Assembly (NCBI GenBank): GCA_029582165.1
Contig: CM055875.1
Location: 32,308,644-32,372,643 of the forward strand
Source: Portulaca oleracea
Taxonomy: Eukaryota; Streptophyta; Magnoliopsida; Caryophyllales; Portulacaceae
Direction: 5' to 3'
DNA length: 64,000 bases
The notes under the pieces: generated by a model
Database searches by the model: none
The model's input: the letters and a program-made list of their open reading frames with translations, nothing else
What the model was told of the DNA's origin: nothing
Made by a program: the position numbers and the translations under genes
Part shown: positions 55,021 to 64,000 of the stretch, piece after piece
Numbering within the stretch: the first letter of the stretch is position 1
Layout: every line of letters begins with the position of its first letter

Positions 55021-56010
55021 CAGAGGCGGAAATAAGGGGGGCTAAGGGTGGCCACGGCCCCCCTACATTTGGAATATTTATCATTCGCAGTGCATTGAGA
55101 TATAAAATGCAATAGTAGCATGAGTGGTTGTAGGTGTTTGGAGTGAGATTGGTGTTTACTTGTGTGGGGTGCAATGGTCAATTCTTCATGCCTTCTTTCA
55201 CTTTCCTTTTTTTTTTCTCGTTTTGGCTATTGGTTTATATGACTCCATTTTGTTACTTTTTTTTATTCCATTGTTTTACGATTCATATGCTTATCTCATT
55301 TCCATTACAACATTTATTTACATTTACATATTATGTATTATATATTTACTTAAAACATCCATGCCAAATGTAATTTAGTATCTCTATTAATTGTCTTTGT
55401 CCCACCAAATTGTTTAAATTATTTTGGTAACTTTAATTTGTTGATAACTTGATATGTTTAATGATCATGCTAAGTTAGAGGGCAATACCTTAATTAATTA
55501 TTTCTAAAATATATTAATATAGGCAAATTTGAATTTGTTTGTCTCTTCTATTTAATTTGTATATCTGCCTTAACGCTAAGAACAAAAATGAAGAAGATGC
55601 TGGTATTTATTAGACATATTACGAGTTGGTCTTAAATTTTCAAGTTGAGTTTATTTAACCATAAGTCTATAACATTCACAATATCAATATAAGTTGGATT
55701 TAGTATGATTAAAGACTTATTTTTCTTAAAAAATTGTATTTGAAAGTTAACGTTATAATACATAACAATATATTTTAACACTTATTTTCCTAAAGAAATA
55801 CTTATGTTTAATTTGAAATTTAAAGTTGTAATACATGACAATTTGATTTACACAATGTTTAAATAAAAAAATTTATGAGATAAAATATTAGAAGGTACTA
55901 AAAGTATTGCTTTTTAAAACAATAATAAATTGAGGTAGAATATAAAATAATGATTTATTTTTCGACATATGTTCGGTCTCCCCAATCATTTTTTTCTGGT
56001 TCCGCCCCTG
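55021..56010. mobile_element. hAT-type non-autonomous element with 8-bp target duplication
   Basis: 990 bp, flanked by TATATGAC on both sides (55013-55020 and 56011-56018). The ends CAGAGGCGGAA and TTCCGCCCCTG are inverted with one mismatch, the usual hAT terminal form. The inside is AT-rich with no transposase frame. Confidence 0.88.
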
Positions 56011-56404
56011 TATATGACCATAGTTATTAAAATCGCGAACGTAATCTACGATTTTATGATCCAAAATCTTCGATGCAATTCTACAATCTACATTTTGATC
56101 CACGATCCTACGTGGGTTGATTCTGATCCTAACTACCCCATAAATCCGAATTAGAAACCAATTCTAACAACCTTATATATGACAAGCATTTATGGAACAT
56201 GAAGCTCAAAACATAAACGTCGAAACCCTAGACTCTGCTTCACAGTTACGTTTGCCGCTTTTGTGTTTTCTCCCTCCTCTCTCTCCTCCTCTCCCCCCCC
56301 CCCCTCCCCTCCCCTCTTTCTCCACAAAATTACAACACCATCTAAAGCTTATTTTTTTCACTCAAAGCATAAGAATACATTAGCTCAGAAGCATCAAGAA
56401 GTTT
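56011..56404. other. Spacer with C-rich run
   Basis: A pyrimidine-rich stretch at 56255-56325 with a C-run. The short Pro-rich frame across it is not supported as a gene. Confidence 0.35.
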
Positions 56405-57375
56405 GAGATGTGTGTTTAGTTGAAAGGAAAATGATTTCTGAGGAAATTGTTTTTCATGAAAATGGTTTTCCAAGGAAAATGGTTTTCCATTATTTGGTAG
56501 GAGATAAATTATTTTTCAAAAAATGATAATTTATGTCGATATAAGTAGCAATCTATATTACAAATGAAAATATATAGAACTCAAAATTTATATTTGAGCT
56601 TTTGTTAATCTTTTGTATCGTGTTATAAAGTTTCGTGACAAACCGATAAAGTTGAATTTTGCTTTTAAGTTTCAGTCATATTTAACCGCAAAACAAATAT
56701 CGACAAAAGTGGCGACATATGTTACAAATGAAAATATTTGAAGCTCAAAATTCATATTTGAGGTTTTTTAATCATTTCTACCGTATTGTAAAGTTTCGTG
56801 ACAAATTGAGAAAATTGAATTTTGCTCTTAAGTTTCAGTCATATTTAACCGCAAAAAATGTCGATAAAAGTGGCGATATATGTTACAAATAAAAATATTT
56901 GGAACTCAAAACTTATATTTGAGCTTTTCTTAGTTCATACTATCAAATCATAAAGTTTCGATTCAAATAGTTCAATTTGAATTTTTAAAAGTTTCAGTTA
57001 GTTTTAGGGCAAAAACTTCTGATCAGATGTATATCGAGATAAATGTTATCAAATTAAACTATTTTCAGCTAAAAATTTATATTTGAGGGTTTTTTAATCA
57101 ATTCTATGGTGTTACAAAATTTTGAGCAAAACCTTTAATGGTAAATTTCGGCCTCAAATTTCAGTTAGAGTTAATAGTAAAAATTGATCCAACAATCAAT
57201 GGTGGAAAATGATTTTTTTAGGTTGAACAAAGGAAGCCAATTTCCTTCCTTTAGAGGAAAATGATTTTCTTTGGAAATGATTTTCTAAACTTTTTTTTTT
57301 ACCAAACACTAGAAAATTGGGAAAACATTTTCCAAAAAAATGTTTCCTCCCCTACCAAACACACTCCAAATGTAA
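56405..57375. mobile_element. Inverted-ended non-autonomous element with about 160-bp internal tandem repeats
   Basis: The left end (GTGTGTTTAGTTG...GGAAAATG, GGAAAATGGTTTTCC) and the right end (CATTTTCC...CTACCAAACACAC) are imperfectly inverted. Inside, about four units near 56525, 56690, 56855 and 57020 repeat GTGGCGA(C/T)ATATGTTACAA, ATTTATATTTGAG, AAAGTTTCGTGAC and AAGTTTCAGTCATATTTAAC. Superfamily not assigned. Confidence 0.6.
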
Positions 57376-57675
57376 TACCCTGACGATGTGGTTCATCTAA
57401 GTATTTAAAATTATATCTATGTGACATACTGTTGTATTAATTTAATTATATTAATTTCTTATAGTATTAGTTAGTTTCATTGATAGTAATTAGAGGTTGG
57501 AAAAAAAAGAGTGAATATGAAAGAATAAAAGGGAAAAAAGAAAATAAGAAAAGAAATGGAGAATAAAAAAACAATGGGGGGGGGGGGTTGGGTTTATCAC
57601 ATCAGAGTCACACACTCCTGCATTTTAGAGAGAGAAACATAGGGTTGAAGAAGAAGAAGAAGAAGAAGAATAGGA
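57376..57675. other. Purine-rich spacer
   Basis: Contains a G-run near 57576-57588 and (GAA)n at 57648-57669. No gene. Confidence 0.4.
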
Positions 57676-57870
57676 CACTACAACAAAAACAGGTTCTGCC
57701 AGCATTAATTTTGACCTGTAGTAGCATTTATAAACGCCGCTATAGCCTATAGTGACATTTAAACAAATGTCGTTAGAGATGTCACCCTAGGTTTGTGCGA
57801 CATTTAATTTATTACAATTGCCGCTGTAGGTCAAAATAAATGCCGCTAACCGGCGTATATTATTTTTTTT
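57676..57870 (+). mobile_element. CACTA terminus fragment
   Basis: It starts CACTACAACAAAAACAGG, the plant CACTA (EnSpm) terminal sequence. Subterminal repeats of GCCGCTA/TGCCGCT and (A/G)TGTCG(T/C) follow at 57710-57860. The matching inverted end was not found before 58670. Confidence 0.65.
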
Positions 57871-58669
57871 AGAAAAAAAAAAGAAGAAAAGTAATGATAC
57901 CATGCTTACGTGAATTTTCAATGTACTTCTAATGTGTTTCATATTTAACTAGTTATATGCCTACTTATAAATTTATAAAACAATATATTCAAAACACAAA
58001 TTCTTCCAAAATGAAACTTGATTTCTCATAGAAAAGTATAGTCATTAATTGTGTAATGTGTCACATAAGTTACATATACAATCAACTGTGAATTGAAGAA
58101 CACATGAAGATTTCAACTTAAGCCTACAAAATAAACCAAAATTCTATATTCACTAGCTTGACACCCCTCATCTATACAAAAGTAACTAGTAATCTGGAAA
58201 ATATAATTGCAGCAACTTCACTTTGTCATCACCTGCAAAAATTAAAACCAACGATTACATCAAGATCAATTTTATCACATCAAGTATAACAAAAAATGTA
58301 GCAAGAATTCGACATGTTACATCGCCATTCAAGGAACTTGCACCATTCTTCCTTTTTCCATCGCTTCACACACCAATAGGTAATTAAAATTATTCTTAAA
58401 AAAAGTAATAGGAAATGATAATAATTGTAAGTTTTTAAAATAGAAATTATAAGAAAAAAAATCAAAATCATACTAAAAATATAGAATGAAATCATATCTT
58501 GGTGGATCGGACAATGCCCACTCAAGGTACCTACCACTACTAGGCAACCTGATACAAAGACATTACTACAGTCTACTATAACCATTGTCCTAGAACGACA
58601 TAAGTAATAGCCCAATGTAAGACACAAATCTCATTCCTCAAACTTAGTTTAATTGAATCATTAACAAGA
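57871..58669. other. Spacer between CACTA end and LINE
   Basis: AT-rich. A minus-strand frame at 58280-58627 has no known domain. Nothing else supported. Confidence 0.35.
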
Positions 58670-58685
58670 ACAAACTCTTTAGCTC

Positions 58686-59375
58686 TTGGTTAATAGTTTG
58701 ATTTCGTTCAATGCCCGGGTGATGAAGTTTGTTCTCAAGAGTGTTTGGAAGCCATCGAAAGGGGTCGTCATAAGAAAACTAGACAACAATTTTTTTCTCT
58801 TCCAATTCTTTGCGGAAAAAGACAAAGCTTTCGTGTTCAATGAGGGTCCATGGTCGTTCGACGACAAACTACTATTGATGCGGGAGTGGACTGGGAAGGA
58901 AAAACTCCAAGATATAGTCTTTACAGAGGCCAGATTCTGGGTAAAGGCTTATGGGGTACCGGCAATCAAACAGACTCCAATGTTTGCAAAGGTTCTAGGA
59001 GATAAAGTAGGAAGTTTTGTGGGATGCGAAGAGGAAGTCATGTATGGGGCTGACAAAGCCATGTGATTTAGGGCAGATTTGGACGTCACTAAGCCGCTTC
59101 GAAGAGTGTTAATGGTGAAACTAGAAGGAAAGTCCATCCTAATACAGTTTAAATACCTTAAACTGTCGGACTTTTGTTATGGATGTGGGAGACTAGGACA
59201 TGTAGTGAAGGAATGTGAAACCACTACACCACAATTAATGCCGGAAGACTATGAATATGGCACTTGGTTGAGGGCATCTCCATTAAAGACTAGACGAAGG
59301 AACGCTGAAATTGAACTTCAAGAAGAGCAGCGACTGTACCAAGCCTTCAAAGGGGCCAAGCCAGTGAGAGCTTGA
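58686..59375 (+). pseudogene. LINE ORF1 fragment with in-frame TGA
   Basis: Starts inside the DUF4283-type domain (VLKSVWKPSKGV, FFLFQFFAEKDKAFVFNEGPW, ARFWVKAYGVP). A TGA at 59064-59066 interrupts it; the same frame continues with FRADLDVTKPLRR, the CCHC knuckle CYGCGRLGHVVKEC and YEYGTWLRASPLK. The N-terminus and ATG are absent. A further frame to 59687 (no domain) separates it from ORF2. Confidence 0.8.
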
Positions 59376-59683
59376 CAACGCCTGATGTTTGGCGGCGAGG
59401 GGCCAATAGATCGCACTACTGCAACTACTTGGAGGAAAAGTGAAGAAGTCAAAAGTAGTGGCTCAAGGGAAGCAGAGCTACGTAAAATGCACAATTCTAT
59501 TCCAATGAATAACATGCATGTCGATCAAATTGACGTCAGTAGGGAGGTGTTTAAACGGAAACAGGAGTTAACATTTTTTGAGACCCATGGCGGAAAAGTC
59601 CAAGCTACTGAATTTGGGAATCATATGTATACTACAATGGATGGCGGAGAGGCGGGAGTTGTTGGGCAACCCCGCCGAGCCCA

Positions 59684-62600
59684 ATGAATATCATATGTCT
59701 AAACTGCCGGGGGCTGGGTGACCCCCACGCAGTAAATGATCTGATGGGACTTATCCGCAGATCACCACCCACCCTCGTCTTCCTTTCTGAAACCAAGCGC
59801 ACCACGCATGAGTTAAGTACGTTGAAAAGGAAGATGAATGATTTCCACTGTGTTAGCGTCGATTGCATGGGAAGATCCGGAGGACTTGCGCTTTTTTGGA
59901 ACAAGGAAATCACAGTCTCCCTATTATCTTATTCCCAACATCATATTGACATCTCAATTAATGAAGGGATTGGCTCAACGCAATGGCATTTTACCGGTAT
60001 GTACGGATGGCCCCAATCTCAAGAGAAGTTAAATACGTGCAGGCTTCTGGAAGACCTAGTCACTCATTCCACCCTCCCATGGCTTATTGGTGGAGACTTA
60101 AATGAGATCTTTTTCAATGTGGAAAAATGCGGAGGTCCCCCCAAAGCACATCATATACTAGACACCTTCCAAGATACCTTCACTCGGTGCGGGCTCTACG
60201 ACATGGGCTACACAGGATATGACTACACATGGTGGAACCGTCGAGAGGGGGACTCCTCTGTTGAGGAGCGATTGGACAGGTTCATGGCTAATGCAGACTG
60301 GTGTGGCTCCTTTCCTGAGGCTACAGTGACCCACTTACCTATCAAGCTTGAGTTCAAGATTAATAGAGGAGGGGGAGAAAGGACAAGGAGACGTTTTTAT
60401 TTTGAAAACATATGGTCCATGGAGAACACTAGTGAAGATGTGGTGAAAGAAGCGTGGGGCTATCCAACAGTGGGGGCGAGTGGACTGACCTGTGTTAAGA
60501 AATTGGGAAAGTGCCAACAGGCCCTCACACAGTGGGCCAGTACCACTTTCAGGAATGTCCAAAAATCCATTAAGGATATCCAAGCAAAACTTGACACGAG
60601 GTTGAGCAGATAGGAAAGATCACAGTACCTCACTGAACTCAAAAAGCTTCAGAATCAAGAGGAAGTGATGTGGTGGCAGAGAGCCAAAAAAGAGTACTTG
60701 ACTTATGGAGACAAAAATTCCAAATGGTTCCATCGAAAAGCAACTGCTCGTAGGAAGACGAACACCATAACTCAGCTACAGGATTCTGAAGGTAAAATAC
60801 ATACATCCATTGATGATTTTGAAATGCTCTTCCTTGAATATTATGAAAGTCTTTTCAAATCAGATGGGGTTGTGGAGATGGACGATGTGCTCCGTATAGT
60901 ACAGAGGAAGGTCACAACTGAGATGAATGAAGAGCTGACAAGGCCATATACCCACGGTGAGATTAAATCGGCAGTGTTCCAGATGCACCTCGAAAAATCT
61001 CCTGGACCTGATGGTTTCAACCCGCATTTCTTTCAAAAATATTGGCATGTGGTTGGACGGGATGTTACGGAGGCGGTTATTGATATCCTCAATAGAGGTC
61101 CTTTCCCTGAGGGCCTCAATCATACATTGGTAACTCTAGTTCCAAAAGTAAAGCAACCAATATCAGTAGTCGATTTCCGTCGAATTAGTTTGGCGAATGT
61201 CTTTGTGAAAATTGCTACGAAGACTATGGCTAATAGACTCAAAAATATTCTGCCAAGCATCATCTCAAACACGCTGAGCGGGTTTGTGCAAGGGTGCCTC
61301 ATAAGTGACAATATTCTTGTAGCTTATGAGCTTTTCCATTACATTCATTGCTACACAGGCTCCAAGGGTCATATGTCGATCAAACTAGATATGCGTAAAG
61401 CATTTGATAGGGTGGAATGGGCTTTCTTGAGAAATATTATGCACAAGTTGGGTTTATGTCAGATTTGGATCGACACAGTCATGAGGTTCGTTGAGTCCCC
61501 CACCTTTTCATTTATGATTAATGGCACCCCGAGGGGGTTTCTTGTCCCCTCTCGTGGTTTACGCCAAGGTGACCCCCTTTCCCCCTTCCTTTTCATTATC
61601 ATTACCGAGGGTTTGTCTACCCTTATGAGTGATGCAGTGAATATAGGAGCTCTTGCTGGCATTCAAATTTGTAGAGGGGCACCTGTTGTATCTCACCTTT
61701 TATTTGCATATGACACCATTCTATTCTGCAAAGCCATGGAAAATCAAGCCAGGGAGATAGAGAAACTGTTGAATATGTATGAAAAAGCCTCGGGGCAACA
61801 AGTCAATTACAGCAAGACAGATGTGGTCTTCCACAAGAATGCCCCGGAAGAGCGGAGAAGGAATATTACAAGCATTTTGGAAATCTGGGAAGTTCTGTCT
61901 CACAATAAATACTTAGGTTTACCCACTTATATTGGTAAATCAAAGTATAAAGGCTTGCTACCGATAAAGGACATTGTGGCAAAACGTTTAAACAGTTGGG
62001 ATGATCGCTTTCTCTCATGGGCCGGGCGTGAGGTTATCATCAAGGCGGTGGCTTAAGCTCTCCCGGTTTACGCTATGAGCATATTCAAACTACCTTCCTC
62101 GCTCTGCTATGACATTCAGAAAGTCATTTAGCGATATTGGTGGGGCGCTAAGCACTCATAGAGGAAAATACATTGGGCTGACAAGATTACACTTTGTTTG
62201 AGTAAGGAAAAAGACGGCAAGGGATTCAAGAATCTCGAGGACTTCAATATAGCCCCCTGGGTAAACAAGTATGGAGACTGTGGAGATACCTAGACACCTT
62301 AGTAGCACGGTCGCTCAAAGCAAAATATTACGCAACAGGAAACATTTTTACTGCTCGGCTTGGACCCGGACCGAGCTTTACTTAGCGCAGCATATTTGAA
62401 GCAAGGGACCTGGTGCAAAAGAGATTGAAGTGGTGTGTTGGGAATGGGGAACAGATAAATGCTTGGGAGGATAAGTGGCTCAACCGAACTCCTACTTTCA
62501 GAGTCATAACCAGCAAACCACAACAACCTGCTATACAGAAGGTCAGTGAGCTCATCGATAAAAATAGAGGAATTTGGGATATTCAGAGTATCCAACAAAA

Positions 62601-63750
62601 TTTCATCTCTGCAGATATTGAGGCTATTACCTCGATTCCAATATGCCCAACACTGCCGAAAGACAGATTAGCCTGGAATGAGATGAAAAACGGTGAATAT
62701 GATGTCAAGACCGGGTATCATGTCCTCTCGGATGAACGGCAGCCAGCAGCATCGAGTTCAAATACTCAACAGTGTCGGCAATTCTGGAAGAAGCTATGGA
62801 ATGCAAATGTCCCACCACGAGTTCGATCTTTTGGATGGAGGCTTTCTAAGGGGTTTCTACCCTCAGCTGGGGCGATTGCAAAACGAATAAGAACACATGA
62901 CAGTAGCTGCCCCATTTGTGGATATAACAATGAATCAAATGTCCATGCTGTTTTCCATTGCCCACCAGCTGCGTCAATTTGGGAGGAAAGCGGCCTTAGT
63001 GAACATGTTGAGAATCATCCCTTCCCGTCGGGGATGGACTACTTACACAAGGCCTTCTCTGAACTTGATACAGGGAAACAAGCTTTATTTCTAATGGTTG
63101 CCTGGCAATGTTGGAATTCAAGAAACAAGATGTTACATTCAAACAGACATATTCCAGCCCAACAGTCCTTCCGCATTGCTCAAGATATGCTTGAAGAATT
63201 CCAGTCTCTGCCTCCTCTAAAATCGACCCCAAAAACTCAACCCTACTCGAAGTGGATCCCACCGCCAAATGGATTCTGGAAACTAAATTTTGATGCCGCA
63301 AAGTTGGGGGATTGGGGTCGTGGATGAGGAGCGGTGATTAGAGACCCCAGAGGAAGCATTGTTGCAGCACGACTGAAACAATTTACAGGTTTCTCGACAG
63401 CGGAGATAGAAGAAGCTCAAGCATGCCTCCTTGGGCTCCAGCTCCAATTGGCATAGGAGAAAGGGTTCAGAGCATTGGTGACTAGAAGGAGACTGCCTCT
63501 CCCTCATTACCCGCATCAAAAATCGTTCCCTGGGGAACAACACAATGAGTATTATCTTAGATGAAATCTTGAACTTTTCAGTAAAATTTTCTTCAATTTA
63601 TTGGCATCATGTACCTAGGGTGGGGCATTCAGTGGCGCATTCCTTAGCACACCTCTCCAACCTTATGATTCGTCTGTTCGAACTTGGTCGGAGGAGGGTC
63701 CCGAGGTCTCTCTTGCCTTGGCCCAACATAATATGCATCACTTTTTAAAT
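59684..63750 (+). pseudogene. LINE ORF2 (endonuclease, reverse transcriptase, RNase H), broken
   Basis: ATG at 59684 (MNIICLNCRGLG). The endonuclease has FLSET, GGDLNEIFF and EERLDRF, but the expected SDH motif is replaced by THLPIKLEFK. A TAG at 60611 is followed in the same frame by the RT (KSPGPDGFNPHFF, IKLDMRKAFDRVEWAFL, GLRQGDPLSPFLF). The catalytic box reads FAYDT, losing one Asp. Stops occur at 62054, 62128 and 62158. The zf-RVT part (62413-63327) has CPICGYNNESNVHAVFHCP. The RNase H runs through a TGA at 63325 and a frameshift near 63480, and ends with HVPRVGHSVAH (63607-63639). Confidence 0.85.
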
Positions 63751-63809
63751 TGCAATGAGTAGTTTTCACTCGGTGGCGATTTTTCCCTCAAAATAACAAA
63801 TAAAAAAAA

Positions 63810-64000
63810 GAACGAATATCAACGAATGCTAGTAACATTTAACAACAATGTTAATAACTCATATCAAGAATGATCTTAAACACTTACTAAAACGCTCATA
63901 GACTCACAAATTTATACATTTATCGATACAAGCATAACTGGGCTAATTAAATGAATGAGCTGAACAAAAAAACAAAACAACCCCTTCCGTTCCTTGTTCT
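63810..64000. other. AT-rich flank at window end
   Basis: No gene recognised. Confidence 0.3.

Larger units (their letters stand above)
58670..63809 (+). mobile_element. L1-type LINE, 5'-truncated and inactive
   Basis: ORF1 (lacking its start), ORF2 with endonuclease, RT, zf-RVT and RNase H, then a short 3' UTR and a poly(A) end near 63801-63809. Same family type as the minus-strand LINE at 31191-36531, but a different copy. The 5' boundary is approximate. Confidence 0.85.

Noticed and set aside
56192..56383. Pro-rich small protein
   Set aside because: Low-complexity CT-rich DNA gives this frame; there is no conserved feature.

Overview
The window is nuclear DNA of a flowering plant, most likely a eudicot. 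It has GT-AG spliced genes, plant-type Ty3/gypsy, Ty1/copia, L1, Helitron, hAT, Mutator and CACTA sequences, and a plant Pumilio gene. No organelle, bacterial or viral gene set is present. The species cannot be named from the sequence alone.

1-27156 is a nest of LTR retrotransposons. The oldest layer (family C) is two short non-autonomous elements in opposite orientation: C1 on + (1-1260, 13763-14591) and C2 on - (24162-27156, with its array starting near 14780). They form a long inverted repeat. Element A (1261-13762, - strand, target duplication GCTAC) lies in C1. Element B (15109-24161, + strand, target duplication GACTT) lies in the C2 tandem array. A and B are related Tat/Ogre-type Ty3/gypsy elements with a gag gene but no recognisable protease, reverse transcriptase or integrase. 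Between gag and the 3' LTR, element A carries an antisense gene with its own TATA box and phase-0 introns, coding for a degraded plant-mobile-domain (PMD) protein. B keeps only the tail of that gene. Both elements are full of a 16-bp dyad (GAACCC-GTCT-GGGTTC), and each has a different tandem repeat in front of the polypurine tract.

27157-39260 holds a 5'-truncated L1 fragment, Helitron-like ends, a near full-length but dead L1 LINE (31191-36531, -), simple repeats and an old SINE. 39261-42301 (-) is the one convincing host gene: a five-exon Pumilio/PUF RNA-binding protein of 568 residues, with a duplicated segment in its second intron. 42841-47823 is AT-rich and filled with Helitron ends in head-to-tail order and small inverted-repeat elements.

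48445-53472 is a Ty1/copia element with 219-bp LTRs and a broken gag-pol. 53552-53913 is a Mutator-type MITE (9-bp duplication) and 55021-56010 a hAT-type non-autonomous element (8-bp duplication). 56405-57375 is another inverted-repeat element with internal tandem repeats, and 57676-57870 is one CACTA terminus. 58670-63809 (+) is a further L1 LINE with nonsense codons, frameshifts and a lost catalytic Asp.

No mobile element here looks autonomous. The most unusual object is the intron-bearing antisense PMD gene inside element A.
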